Assembly: GCA_951230915.1 (NCBI GenBank) | Contig: OX579635.1 | Location: 13,206,001 to 13,270,000, forward strand | DNA length: 64,000 nt | From: Antitrichia curtipendula | Taxonomy: Eukaryota; Streptophyta; Bryopsida; Hypnales; Leucodontaceae | Direction of reading: 5' to 3' | Shown: in pieces, positions 48,661-61,132 of the stretch | How the letters are laid out: each line of letters begins with the position of its first letter | Position numbering within the stretch: the first letter of the stretch is position 1 | Position numbers and translations under genes: made by a program | The notes under the pieces: model-generated | What the model was told of the DNA's origin: nothing | The model's input: the letters and a program-made list of their open reading frames with translations, nothing else | Databases searched by the model: none

Positions 48661-50018
48661 ATCTGTAGTATTACTTAAAATAACAGGAATAGGTGCCTCT
48701 ACTTTTCCACCTTAGAAGTAATTGAAAGTTCTTCTTGGGCAGCATTGTAATGAAAATATTAAATATAAATTGAATAGATCTATATATCATGATAAGAAAA
48801 ATATATATTTTTTGTTTCATTTGTTGTTGTACTATGGATTTTTGCATTTAGAGAACTAATTTTTGCTCAAAGATGTTCGTACCATTTTACAATACTTAAC
48901 TTAAGGAAGTGAGCTCATAAGTTAATTTCCAAGATTTAGATTTATGAAATTGAAGATGTGAAAATAGAGATGTTTTTTTAAGTCCAACTGAAAGACTCAC
49001 AAAATGGTCCTAAAATGGTAGGTTTTTGCACTCGATATGGAAGAAGAAAGCTTTGTACTTATTGTTTGATAACTATTGTGATTCCTCTAAAATCTGAGTT
49101 CTCAAATTTATTTTTGGAAATTTTGAAGGTTGTAGATTTTATTATTTTTTAAACATCTTCACAATGCAAAACAATTTGGGGTATGGTAGACACCTCTGAT
49201 ATCTTTAAAATTAATACAAAACTAATAAAGTAACCAACATAATGGTCAAAGTCTCAAAGTTGAATAGTGCCAAAATTCTCCTCAAAGATGAGTCAAACCA
49301 TGCTTATACTAAGATAGAACTCCCCATTCTAGTCCAAACTCCCATTCCAGGTTGTTTATATTGAAATACCAAACTTACAAATGAACAAAAAAAATTCATG
49401 CTTTAGGGAGCTAATTGCGTGAAGTGAAGATAACATGTGTCTAAAATTAGCAAAATCTATACCTTAATAACACATTCTCAGCAATTTACTTTGAATTAGC
49501 TTTAGGGAGCTAATTATTTGCATGAAGTGAAGATAACATGCGTTTAGAATCTATGCTTTCATTACAAATTCTTATCAATTCACTCTAAGTTAGCCTTGAA
49601 AAATTAATTGTGTGAAGTGATCGAAGATAACATGTGTTTAGAATGGACAGAATCTATGCCTTAATTATACATTCTCATCAATTCTCTTTGAATTAGCCTT
49701 AGATGAATTGAATGCAAATTGGTTAATTCTTGCAATAGAAGTATCTACTTGGTATTGAGGTCATTATAGACTAAAATAGGCATGTGTTAAGTCAGACATG
49801 GTTTGGTAGAAGCCCTACAATAGCTATTTTTTTATGTTGATAGACATGTCTACTGGCTTTTATAAAATGTCCAAAACAACAACCCTTCTATAAATTTGAA
49901 AAAAATTACATGAATTTGAAAAATTAATTTTTCGATTGTAATAATGTTGTTTCTTATTGCTTGTCTACTACTAAAATTTATTCCTATATTTTTCAGAAAG
50001 TAGTATCATATTGCACTA
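48660..50018. other. Gene-free AT-rich spacer
   Basis: A loose tandem pattern around 49395-49690 (variants of gctaattgcgtgaagtgaagataacatgtgt with attctcatcaattc) shows three or four diverged units of about 100 bp. No gene was recognised. Confidence 0.45.
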
Positions 50019-50248
50019 GTCATTTTGCCCATAATGGGCTAGTTTACCATATTAGGTAGGGTACAAAATGCATTTCTTTTAACTTCAAACACTAAGATAT
50101 CGCAATCTTCACTATATAAGTTCCTGAAAAAATTACATAGATTTCAATATTAATTAGTACAATTCTATTCTCTTAAGTTTGGTTTAAAAAACACACTCTT
50201 TCTTGCTCATTTTTGCACAAATCCTGGCTGTAAAAAATGGCAGGTTCG

Positions 50249-51393
50249 TAACATTCAAGAGCCTTCAGAGAGGCTGCCTTTGCCTCTCTGAAGTCTTCAT
50301 CCACGAAATGCATCCACATGTTATTAATGTATGTAGGACCGAGACAATGGCAATACATTTATGGTGCGATCTATTTTTTTGGCTAATTCTAGGACAAAAT
50401 ATACAAACAAACGATTTTAAAGATAGATGGTCTATCAAAATCCAAAGACTTCATTGAGTATTATACCAATAAAATCTAACCATTTGCCATCAATAACTTG
50501 ATTAGATTTCCTCTTCGGAAAGAGAAGCTCTTTATGTACATATGGGGTGGTAGGAGGTAGAACAACCCATGTGGGATATGTAATTTAGAGTTTGTAATTT
50601 CTCAACCGCTCATAGTTAAGTCTAAAGTAGAAATTGTGTTAAAATTATAATTTCAGACCTCATTTAGGCATAGTGGAATACCTTTTTTCAAAAAAATTTG
50701 AAATAAAAACAGTTGGGGAATCAAGCTCAGTTTCATCTCCAAATATCCATTTTAGATTTAGATCTTCCACTCAAAAGTTATGGACAAATTTCAGAGAGGA
50801 TGTATGAAAATGTCAAAAAAAAATCCTTTCAAACCCCTCTATGAAATTTGTCTATTACTTTTGAGTGGAAAATTAAAATCTCAAACGGATTTTTGGAGAT
50901 GAGACTTAGCTTGATTCCACAACTTTTTTTAGTTCAAATTCTTTTGAAAAAAGGTATTCCACTATGCCTAAATGAGGTCTGAAATTATAATTTTAACACA
51001 ATTTCTACTTTAGACTTAACTATGAGCGGTTGAGAAATTACAAACTCTAAATTACATATCCCACATGGGTTGTTCTACCTCCTACCACCCCATATGTACA
51101 TAAAGAATTGTCTTCTAATTCCAAATCACAGATCATGATTGGCTTACAAAGCAATGTTAGGGAATGCAGACCCTAAAACTTTTGAAATTACTGTTCAATT
51201 TCCTAGTAACCCGATTGTGCAGTCATGACCTTGGCACTGAGCAGAAGTCTGACATTATTGACGCGTGGCTTATTAGCTAATGTTGGGTGTGGAATATTCC
51301 ACACCATTTCATCCTTTGGATGAAATGATGTGGAATATACCACATCATTCCGTTAGAGGGAAGGCAGCTGCTCTCATAGCTCTTGAATGTTAT
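50249..51393 (-). mobile_element. Foldback element B, 1.15 kb, inserted in duplication arm 2
   Basis: The ends are TAACATTCAAGAGC and GCTCTTGAATGTTAT. It is a long imperfect palindrome centred near 50820, with the same interior words as element A in the opposite orientation. The flanks (tgtccaaac inside arm 2 read in reverse, and gaacctgcc on the other side) join directly in arm 1 as tgtccaaacctgcc at about 2889-2902, so arm 1 is an empty site. A 5-base near-duplication (CAAAC against CGAAC) flanks it. Confidence 0.85.
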
Positions 51394-51571
51394 GTTTGGA
51401 CATTTTTTGAGTGTAACTTGGTCACATTTCTCTTCAGGGTTCAGCAAGGGAAATTCGAACCAGGTGGAGCCGAGTCATCATGGTTATGGTTGCTCCGAGG
51501 GCATGGATGGTAGGTTGAGAACAGGGAAAAAAATCCGGGAAACAAGCAAAGCTAGCTCACTCTCCAAGAGG

Positions 51572-52305
51572 TCAGTTGCTTGAAGAACTGGGGTGATTCC
51601 TCGTCCAAACAGATGTTGATACACTACGGATCGAATGCCCTGCATGAAAATTGACATTGCGTGGTTTCCGAGCTGTGTCCTGCAACAAAAGATTACGAAA
51701 TTAAAGCTATGAATCATTCACTGCATACATATTGATAGACAAGACAGCCTGTTCATTGATAGGGCTGGAACATAGCCAGCTAAATCATAACATCTTCATC
51801 AGGATGAGAATCGTGACAAAGTTTGAATTTAATATACAGAATGGATCGATATCGAATCTGGGAACTAGAACGAAATTGTAGGACAGTGCCAAGTGAACTC
51901 ACTTGCATATCTCGCAATCGTAACACCCTCATCTTATTTACATCTGAACCAGGGTATGACCAGCCTCAATCAGAAACTATTGAGTAATCATCGTTAAATT
52001 TTTAGGAAGTCCACGCCCTTAGTTGGCACATTTTAAGGTGTATGGACGTACTGAAACATGAATCTACTCTACAACCCCACCTTGGGCTCCCTGAAACTTA
52101 CAACCCCACTTCGGCTAAAAATTTAGAGAAAAAAGAAATATTCATCACACGCATCAATTTACAAGACTTACCTGCATTCTTTAGATGTGACTAGACGTGA
52201 CAAACTGTCAGCCTGGGTCTTCTCCGCAACAAGCGAAGTTACCTTGGTGGGAGAATGGTTCCTGGGAGAGTCATCATACCGCCGGCTGCTTAGACATGAG
52301 CCCAT
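51572..52305 (-). pseudogene. Broken RINGv copy in duplication arm 2
   Basis: Exon 1 (52305-52172) is intact and encodes the same 44 residues as the arm 1 gene apart from two changes (A to T and T to S), with the donor site kept. Exon 2 survives only as its last 20-25 bases (about 51925-51903); a deletion removed every zinc ligand before the last pair. Exon 3 is shortened and the exon 4 region (51679-51572) remains. Without the RINGv core the product cannot act as an E3. An open frame at 51484-51717 runs through the exon 4 region in a different frame. Confidence 0.8.
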
Positions 52306-53615
52306 CGTAATGGAAACGAAGAAGGCGTACAAAGGAGCGCAAGTACTGACAGTATATGAAACTTAATGCAGCTTCTTTACTCCAAATTAGTAGAAGCGTC
52401 TATTCACTCTTCAAATAGCAAAGGACTACAAATGAGTATGTTTAGGGTGGACCTTGGTTTGGGCTTTATACTTCAAGGATACCTCATCTGCTTGCCGAGG
52501 CTTTCAGCTTTCAAACTAAACCCAAACCTCGAGGCTTGGAAAACACAATTGCTGGGAATGATGCCTATTTGCTTCTTTGACAGGAACATTTGACAAGAGG
52601 ATAATCGCCATTGACATTAGTTAGAATTATGGCAAATATAAAAAAAACTGGCATTTTTCAGAAGCGGGCCTCAGATCTATGCAAATCGTTTAGGCAAGTT
52701 TTTAGAGCTGTATGCACTTGAATATTCCTATTTACGCACTTCATATTACACGCCCATGATGCTCATGAGGCCATGACATTGACTTGGTTCAACATTCCTA
52801 GGTATCTTGTGGCCCCCATTTAATTTATTGTTGGCTAATCCACTTCATTATGTTCCACGAGTGTCATTCAATACCCTTTTAGTTTTTCCTAGTGTTGAGA
52901 ATCGATTCACCTCTGCAATTTGAGAAGGATGGGATTGATTTCTCTTCACTTTCAATACCCGGTGGATGATTCTGTGAACTTCTAGCTACGGCCGGTTGTG
53001 TGCTCTTGGAATTGTTGCCATGATGATAATATATCTTGCAACAATAATCAATAAAACCTCAAATGCCCCCCCACGTATGCAAACCTCTCACAAGCAAGCA
53101 CAGTACACATGTGTGCACAAGCAACCCTCTGATCAGTCTCACCAGCTTGCTGCAATACTTCTCAGCTTCTCTACGATGTATACTGGACGTGCAAACAAAG
53201 ATCATGAGCTGTAAGTCAACTCACAACCCGAGTTGCTACGATTTGTATGGATCGTACGTTATTCCCCTACCGGCCTCTTGAATTGCACACCATCAAGTCA
53301 TCAAGATTTGAATTGTAACTATCATAGTATCACTACTGTAGTAGCTTATTAATCCGTGCATCACTATTGTGTGCTTGAGAAGAAGTCCTGAATTAAGAAC
53401 ACCTCAGTTAAGGAATATAACCACGATACATAAATTAAAATCATTTGTGAACAATAAAATAGACTCCATACAAAACACATCTGCACACGGTCCATTCAAA
53501 CTTGGTGATTGCAAAGCAAATCTAGTCCTATAATATGCTTAAATTCATTACCAACTCCAATCCCAACTCCAAGAGTCCAAGTCTGAATGAACTTACAGTT
53601 TCTCCCCTTACTACG

Positions 53616-54240
53616 AGTCTCAGACAAGCTAGTTTGCTAGTTCCAATCCGGCCAAGCCTTCTCCAAACTGCGAAATTCATAAGATTCATTCCAACTCGAA
53701 TTTGGTCACATACTGAAATAATTTTCCAACAATTCTCAAGCGCATACTGAAGTCATAATACTCATCACAACATCCATTTCGAACTGTATGTGGTCCGCAC
53801 ATTATTCCAGCTGCATATGACAGTAATCAAACCTTTATTCGATTCGTCCATTTGCATATGCAAGGCCCTTCTTACTGTACAATTAAGCAACCATCTTCCA
53901 GGTAGCCAGCCAGCACAAGAGCTGATCGAAATTAATTAAGCTAGGTCACCGTACATGACTCTCAATTGCAACACCGGCTACCCGATCCATCGCTTAAACA
54001 TATCCTTAGTATCCGACCCACCCCTCTTGGTCGATGACTTAATTAACCTGACATGCGATCGAACTCTCTATACAATTAATTAAGCTGACCGACCCATTGC
54101 TTATTCCCTTCCGATCCGGAGATACCATAACCACAAAACTTATGACCCTTAGATCATCACCAGAGCTAGCAATTGCAATAACGTACTCAAAACATGAATT
54201 AACCGTCATGCCAAAACTGTAGCTCCAAAATTAAAGAAGT
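53616..54240. other. Intergenic region between the duplication and the Dof-like gene
   Basis: Composition is balanced. Several ttaattaag words occur (about 53933, 54040 and 54077). No gene recognised; part of it may be the 3' untranslated region of the Dof-like gene, which reads towards it. Confidence 0.4.
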
Positions 54241-54265
54241 CATGCATGCGGACAAGGACGTACTA

Positions 54266-55051
54266 CTACTCGTCATCACTGTCCTCTGCCAAAAACGGGA
54301 CGACGGATTCCTTCCCGCCAAACTTAATCCTCATCACCCTCATTCTCTTACCATTACTCGCAGGCGCAAGTCCGTAAGGAGAAACCCCCAAAACCGCCTT
54401 CGTCCAATTCACCATCACATCTCCACCTTGCGCACTCACCGCAGCTGTAGTCCGGCTTGCAGAACGCTGTTCAACATCGACGACAACTTCGGGCACCAGT
54501 ACTGCAATATGTGCGTTTGGAACTGGACCCCGAACTGCTGGACTCTCGACTGAACTCACGACTGGACGCTGGACTGGACTCTGGACTGGACTCTGAACAG
54601 GACTCTCCGGCTGCTCTGATATCGGAATGGTACGGAGTCTGAGAGCTCCAGTTGAAGGACGCGCCATGTTCCTTGATGCCAGGGTCCGTGCTTCAGTCCG
54701 AGCGCGTCTTACTATGGTCCCTGCTTCGGTTCGAGCGCATGTTGCTGGAGTTTCCTGAATCTCCCGTGCGGGAGTTGTGCGCTGACTCCCGCGAGGTCTG
54801 CCTCGTCGGGCTGGTCCTCTGCGACGATCTGCGGCGACGACTACAGTCGAAGTTGTGCTCGTTCGCGGGGGCCTCACTACTCGCGATGCGCGACACTTGC
54901 CTCCGTAGGTGAAGAAATGTCTACATCCCTTGCATATGTAACGCGGCTGAGTTATCTTCTTGTTGTTGAAGTAAAGGAACTTGACGACTGTGCTGTTGCA
55001 GCGAGGACAGGTCTTCGTGATGTTGACGAGGTGCGAGGGCTCCCGCGCCAT
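54266..55051 (-). CDS. Divergent Dof-type zinc-finger protein with AT-hook, 261 residues
   Basis: A single-exon frame from the first ATG (MAREPSHLV) after an in-frame upstream stop. The finger is CPRCNSTVVKF at C15 and C18, then C40 and C43, giving C-x2-C-x21-C-x2-C; QPRYICKGCRHFFTYGG matches the Dof signature QPR-C-x2-CRR-WT-GG. Dof proteins are plant-specific transcription factors that bind AAAG sites. This one is unusual: the Cys normally following KF is L26, the WT becomes FT, and the basic NVPVGGG-RKNK extension is missing. It is replaced by an Arg-rich stretch with an AT-hook-like RRGRPRG at 82-88. After it come RTEA-type repeats, three SPVQ repeats at 150-161, and an acidic end (AEDSDDE). 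A nuclear DNA-binding role is inferred. It could bind a changed site. Confidence 0.75.
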   Translation of the reverse strand: MAREPSHLVNITKTCPRCNSTVVKFLYFNNKKITQPRYICKGCRHFFTYGGKCRASRVVRPPRTSTTSTVVVAADRRRGPARRGRPRGSQRTTPAREIQETPATCARTEAGTIVRRARTEARTLASRNMARPSTGALRLRTIPISEQPESPVQSPVQSPVQRPVVSSVESPAVRGPVPNAHIAVLVPEVVVDVEQRSASRTTAAVSAQGGDVMVNWTKAVLGVSPYGLAPASNGKRMRVMRIKFGGKESVVPFLAEDSDDE

Positions 55052-55380
55052 GGCGATCGACGGGTACGTAGACACAGCGACGACGAGCTGCCTGCTGTAG
55101 ATAACTGCAGCAGCTCAAGGAATTCGCTCAAGCCGGCGGAGAGGAGAGTACGTGCAGGAAGAGAATGTTCGAAGAGAATGGGGAGACAAAAGGTGCCGAC
55201 TGGGGAGTTGAGGATGGGGAATCTAGGAAATGGCAAGATTGGTGCCCTAATACAAACTTCTTGGATAAGAGACGCGAATGTGCCCTTGATCGGGACAGCT
55301 GGGCCTCTTCACACAGCATTTACCGGTCCAGAAAACACCCCAAACCGACTCTTTCTCTTAACCCAACTACCTAGGGGTCC
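55052..55380 (-). promoter_or_regulatory. Presumed promoter and leader of the Dof-like gene
   Basis: Composition stays balanced to about 55375 and then turns AT-rich, suggesting the leader and promoter occupy this part. No single element could be defined. ORFs on both strands here have no motif. Confidence 0.35.
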
Positions 55381-55744
55381 AATGAAGAATTTTTTTATAA
55401 GAATAATATATGTTAGGGAAACCAATTAATGAAAGTTGTTTTGTAATTTTTTGACATGTAGAAGCTGATATTCTATGAAGTTGAAAGCATAGGGTACATA
55501 TCTACACTTAAATATATAGACACCCTTAAAAATATATGGACACCCTCAAAACACAAAAATAATGGTTCAATTCTGACTTAATTGTTGCTTCAAAGATCTT
55601 TGCAACTCTCATCTTGAGATTGAACATGTGGTGGTTTAGGTTGAATTACTTGAATATTCATTAATGAAGGTGATCATTTTAGGTTCAAATATGGGTGGTT
55701 GCAAGTAAGACCGAACGACTTTAGTAGCATTTTTCCAAAACTAT

Positions 55745-56037
55745 GGGCAATTTTATTAAAATGGTGGTATTCCATGTGCCATTTTCAAAGCAGCCACTCT
55801 AAACTACGAAAGTGACATCTAAAAGGGTATAGATTTCAGAAATCTTAAACTTATATAGATTTTTGAAATCTAGCATTGATGTACATTTTAGACCGCGATT
55901 TGAACTTTGAAATTAACATCTATGACATTTGTAGATTAATTTCAAGAATCTACGACTGTTGAACAATTCAAAGTGGCTGCACTGAACAGTGAAAACTACC
56001 AAAATTACGGAATTTCACCATTTTAGCGAAATTGTCC
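55745..56037. mobile_element. 293-bp MITE-like inverted repeat
   Basis: The left end GGGCAATTTTATTAAAATGG is mirrored by the right end ccattttagcgaaattgtcc, and cagccactctaaact by aaagtggctgcactgaa inside. Related to 15230-15395. Confidence 0.6.
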
Positions 56038-56649
56038 ATAACTGTAGTTTTCAAGCCCAATATTATAAATACTATGAATACTATGAAATAGAAAAATATT
56101 AGCCGTTAATCTTAAAAATCAACGGCTACTGATACTATTGACTACTTGCAAATATTGAAAAATACTATTTGAAAAAAAAACAATTTGTCACAAAAAATAG
56201 ATTCATTAAATACATTAAGTTTTCACATACGTCCTTAATCATTTGCAAGGGGAGTATGAAGAAGCAACATTAAATTTTAACTTGTTTAAAGAAGTAGCAC
56301 TTCATATATTAATATAGGATTTTATCTAAAGCAAGTAAAGATGTCTTTAATTAGTATTTCACATCACTAGTCCACCGATTGGTAGAGAGTTGTTTTTTTA
56401 GGATTGGTTGCAACATTCAATAAGCAGTAGAAGAAAATGAGGGTTTTTGTGATTAGAAAAAGTAATTGGTTTTTGGATTGCATCAGACATTTGCGATTGG
56501 AAAGAATCTAGAGGCCCCTAGTTGTTGTAAACAAGTTTTCTAATCATATCATAGTTGCAAGGTAAAACGGGATTGTTTATCATTTGACAGCTTACTTGAA
56601 ACTTCATCCATACATTTTATAAGTGGTTGTTAGTATGGTATTTGCTGCC

Positions 56650-57150
56650 ACGTGAGGTCGGTCATTCAAACCGTGAGTTGTACAACTTATTGGCGACTCA
56701 TTTGCGACTAAACTTTGATTTGTTTGGAACTCATTTATGACTCCAATGTGACTTGTCTATGACTCATTTGCAATTCATTTGTAACTTTATTGCAACTTGT
56801 CTGTGATTCATTTGCAACTCATTTGTGGTACATTTATGGCTTATTTGTGACTTGTAGAATTTGTAGATTCCAAAATCTACAAAATGTAAAAATTTATAAA
56901 CCATAAAAAATTTAGATTTCTATTAATAGAATTCATAACATAAAGATACAAATATTTACATTTTTTTATGCCCAACCTAATGATACTTTTGACAATTGAT
57001 ATGGAAAAATTGATATAAGACAATTGAAAAATGATTTGAAAACAACTACAAATTAACTAGAAATCAACTAAAAAATGACTACAAAACAACTAGAAAATAT
57101 TTCCTGTTATTTTACAATTGTGGTTATTTCCTAGTCATTTTCTAGTTGTT
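56650..57150. repeat. Degenerate short tandem repeats and inverted repeat
   Basis: From about 56680 to 56850 the phrase gactcatttgc or caactcatttg recurs irregularly. From about 57015 to 57150 aacaactagaaaat words are mirrored by attttctagttgtt. No coding sequence. Confidence 0.5.
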
Positions 57151-58885
57151 TTTGCGAGTGCAAATTGACACAAGGTGAATATTGTACAGTGTGGACTAGT
57201 CTACATTGACAACTATGGTGAATATTAGATGGAAAACAATTCACAATCATTCTAAATTTGAATTCTATTACAACTTTCATAATCCTATACTTCATCATAC
57301 GACTCCTTTGCAACTAAAATAATGTATCCACTTCATTCTACAACCACATTGCAACAAAAATATTGTACTAATGATATAAAGGAATGACGCAAACAATGAT
57401 ATGAATTTGGTGCAAATAGAGATGGCTACGATCGTAGAATAGTTGTATAGAATACTTAGTCGCATTTTAGCCGATTGTGGCAGACATGTTTTTCTTCTAG
57501 TGAAGGTTTTACATAACATTGTAAAATCAACTAATTCTTTCCTCCAAGAAACCTAGGGCAAAATAACCATGTGTAGTGTAAAAATCTTAGTTTAGGAGGA
57601 ATTAAAGTTTGTTAGCCATGTTGGGCAAGGTCGGAGAAAAACTTTTTTTTTTAACTTCAAACATTATAATCTATTAATCTTTCAATTTGTTTAGTCAAAG
57701 TTTTTGAAAAAAATTCCACACATACCTGTAGACCATAGTAGTCTAGTTCAAATTTATACGGTTTAATTTTTTTCAATTCTTTATTTTCTCACTTCTCTGA
57801 AAAGTGGTAGTTCTTCACAATTTGAGCTTAAAATATGCCTTGATCTTTCAACGGTTAACTTGTGCCAAATGAAGAAAAACTTGTGAAAATGGTCATATTA
57901 GTATCTAATTCAACAAAAATTTGTTGATTTTTTGTTGATTTGGACATCATTTTCTAAAATTCTAAGAGTAAAAACTAAACTAAGAATGGTATGGACCTCA
58001 ACTGTGTGATCAATATTATTAAGTATAGATACAATAGCAAAGATCTGTTATAATAGACAAAGGTTTATTCATTTTTGGATAAATATACTGAGATATGAAG
58101 GCAATCAAACAGCTCAAAATGACTTGCATTTAGATTTTGTTGAATAAATGAGAAGCCAAATAGTGTCTCCATTGGACTTAGAATGTCAATTTTATTAAAT
58201 GTAGGGATCTCATCTTCTGTTCCTAGTGTCCAAATTCTTGATGAGTCCTACAGTTCCCAATGTTTTTCCAGTGTTCCTAGTGTACAACACACCGAGAAAA
58301 GTGGGACTCATTGAGAATTTGGACACGGGAAATTGAATATGAGCCCCTTGTGAATTGGTAATAATCTATGCGACAAAATTGTGACATATATATTCACAAA
58401 GGTCTAACTGCAAGCCAGATTTAAACTACAACAAGCATAGATTTTAGGTTTATAATCTCAAATTTTCCTTTATATGTGTAGTTTCAACATGTATCCAAAA
58501 TATCTGTAAATAGAAAAGTTTTTATAGGTGTCAAATTCTAAAGTTCAGCAGGAAATATGAGACCCATTGGAAAATAGCATCAAAAATTCAATATGAACTC
58601 TTGCCAAAGATTATAGAGTTTGACTACCTATAATGTGATGATGACTAAAATGGCAACTACCTACGGTACAAGCACTTATTCTAAACATTGTATACTACTG
58701 TACTCGGATAGCAGGATCGGCACTTTGGTGTTGAATATTTAATTTAAGTCCAAAATGAAATTTGATACTTTTAAATATCATTTTTTGGCATTAAATTTCC
58801 AAAAAAACAAAGTATTCAGCAATCATTTCACATAAGTTTAAAATGCCACTAAGCATTGTAAAGAAAAAGCAAAGACAAAATGTTT
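57150..58885. other. Gene-free AT-rich spacer
   Basis: A short inverted repeat occurs at about 58209-58332 (tcctagtgtccaaattcttg against gagaatttggacac). Nothing else was recognised. Confidence 0.4.
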
Positions 58886-58889
58886 ATAT

Positions 58890-59420
58890 AAGTGAGGTAG
58901 TAGGAGGTAAAGGAAACTATGTAGGATACGTAAATCAAGGATTAGAAGGGGCTCAACCGCTCATAATTAAGTCAAAAGCAAAAATTTCTTTAAAGACGAA
59001 TTTCAGGCTTCATTTAGGCAAAGTAGAATAAAAATTTAAAAACTTTTGAACTAAAAAAAGTTGTTAAACCAAGTTAAATTTCATCTCCAAAAATCCGTTT
59101 GAGATTTTGAGCCTCCAATCAAAAGTTATGGACAAAATTCACAGAAGATGTCTAAAAATGTCATTAAAAACGTTCTTTCCAATCCTTCTCTATTTTTTGT
59201 TCATAACTTTTGATTGGAGGCTCAAAATTCAAAATAATTTTTAGAGATGAAAGTCGCCTTGATTTCCCAATTTTTCTTAGTACAAAAGTTTTTGGGAAAA
59301 GTATTCTATTACACCTAAATGAGATCTAAAATTCAACATTAAACACAATTTTTGTGTTCTGACAGTGAGCGGTCAATCTCTCATCTTCAAATTGTCCCAT
59401 ATCCTTTGAGAATTCATGAT
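58890..59420. mobile_element. Foldback family, third and diverged copy
   Basis: Carries the same interior order as elements A and B: gtaggaggta, ctcaaccgctcataattaag, a ttcatttaggcaaag block, tttcatctccaaaaatccg and tcaaaagttatggacaaa, then their mirrors from about 59210. The outer terminal sequences were not found. The 58843-59031 ORF lies inside it and is not counted as a gene. Confidence 0.65.
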
Positions 59421-60185
59421 GGACAATTGGTTTCATTATAAAAACGACATTTCCACCCTTCATTCGCACAAAATGTAGATACAAAAATTCTTGAGAAATA
59501 ATTTTTCTAATGGTAGATGTTCAAATGATAGATTGATGTATAATTCAATGGATTCTTATTGAATTTTTTAGATTTTTGGCAAAGTTAACCATCTTTACAT
59601 TTGTTTGTAAATTCAGTTGTTTGGTCCCAAAATTAACCAAAAAAAATTGGCATGTAAAAAATAATAATTTATGCCGAATTTGCTATGGTTTGATAAACCA
59701 ATCGTAGACAATTGTAGATACAAGTAGTTTAAAATTTACAACTTGTATACATAACTGCAGAAAATAAATTGAGGTAAATCATGTAGCTAAACCTGAAAAA
59801 AGTACATTCTACATATTTGTATAAAATGACAAAATTATTGAATTTTTATGAAAAAAAAGTTATGAAAAGATTTTCAATTGCCAACATGTTAAAATAATTT
59901 CACGTGACAATTCTACCCCTAAGTGTTGGTCATTTCTGAAAGTGTTCATCACAAGTGCTGTTCCACCTTATTGCATGGAATATGATTGTGCAATAAATGA
60001 AAGTATGGAAATTCAACATGAAAGTATGGAAATTCAAAATGGATTTCAGGTAGTTTTTTACGACCTCAATTTTTGCAAAGAAACACTTGTACTATTTTTT
60101 GTATTTTGAAATAATACTCATGATCTGTACTAGAGACTTTTTAAATTTAAAAATAAACAAATATGGCTAATGTATACACCTTTAA

Positions 60186-61117
60186 CCCCTAAAGGACCAT
60201 TGTCCCTTCGAAGGTTCCTTGGAGGATAAAATGGATTTTGGGTAGGTTTATACGACCTCAATTTTTGATGAAATTTTTTGAAATTTTTTCATAAGATAGA
60301 ATAAATAATTAGCATTGTGGAAATATAGTTTTTTTAATTTCAATTGGTGCCTAGGAGCAAAAGTTATTCTACAAAAGCCTAAAATTAAATTCAATGGACA
60401 ATACCAAAAAAAAAGGTCATAATAATTTATTTTTTTTAATTTCATAAAATATTAGATTTTTGTCTACATGTAAAGCTTTGATTCATTCTATTTGAACTAG
60501 TAATGAGAACAAAAAGGACAATCTTGTTTTTTGGTCAATCTAGGCATCTTTTTGAATGAATAAATTAAATGGTTCATTTTTTATTTCCATTTTTTTTAAT
60601 TTTTCAAAAAAAATTGTTTGACATGTTTAAGTTTTATTGCTAAAACAATCTCACCACTGAGATTATTGTGTTTCAATATCATCTTAGAGATATTAACAAT
60701 TTAGTTAATCTTTCAATCTTTGATCTACTTTCATTTAATAATTTTCTATAGAATGAAAATCAAGAGTTTCTATTTTTTTTTTAATTCCTATACTTTCAAC
60801 TCAATACTTTATTACAAATTCTATTTAATTCAAAGTTTGTAGTGCAAAAAAAATTCTAGAAATGGCAATCAAAGCCATCTAAAATTGCAAGCTAATGTTT
60901 AGAAACACTTTTTCAAAAACTTTGACTGCTAATAATCTAATATCTTCCAGTCTCTACATTCAAACTTCATGAAATTTTTACCACATCATCTAAGACAAGT
61001 GAAGTACAAGATCTTATGGGTAGATTCTAAAAAAGAATTGCTTTCTTGGTGAATACAATAGAAATGGAAAATTTGAATGCTTTTTGACCCCCCAAAATTG
61101 CCTTGGTCCTTGAGAGG
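60186..61117 (+). mobile_element. TTAA-flanked element with CCCCTAAAGGACC end, 932 bp
   Basis: TTAA at 60182-60185 and 61118-61121. The ends CCCCTAAAGGACC and the inverse of CCTCTCAAGGACC match at 10 of 13 positions. The interior shares tttcaattggtgcc, ggagcaaaagttat and the region with caagatcttatggg with the other members. No transposase frame. Confidence 0.65.
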
Positions 61118-61132
61118 TTAAGATGATTTTAA

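Larger units (their letters stand above)
50020..53615 (-). repeat. Inverted segmental duplication, arm 2 (with insertion and deletion)
   Basis: This is the reverse complement of 1-3130. Relative to arm 1 it has gained foldback element B (50249-51393) and lost about 540 bases covering the end of RINGv intron 1 and most of exon 2, plus smaller indels around 52770-52860. Its outer edge at about 53615 corresponds to position 1 of the window, so the duplication may extend further. The two arms are separated by about 47 kb. Confidence 0.85.

Noticed and set aside
51484..51717. Minus-strand ORF of 77 codons at the RINGv exon 4 remnant
   Set aside because: An alternative frame through the old exon; the intact arm 1 copy has a stop in this frame, so it is not a conserved product.
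54457..55429. Plus-strand ORFs antisense to the Dof-like gene (54652-54912, 54917-55429)
   Set aside because: Antisense shadows of a codon-biased coding exon; no motif.
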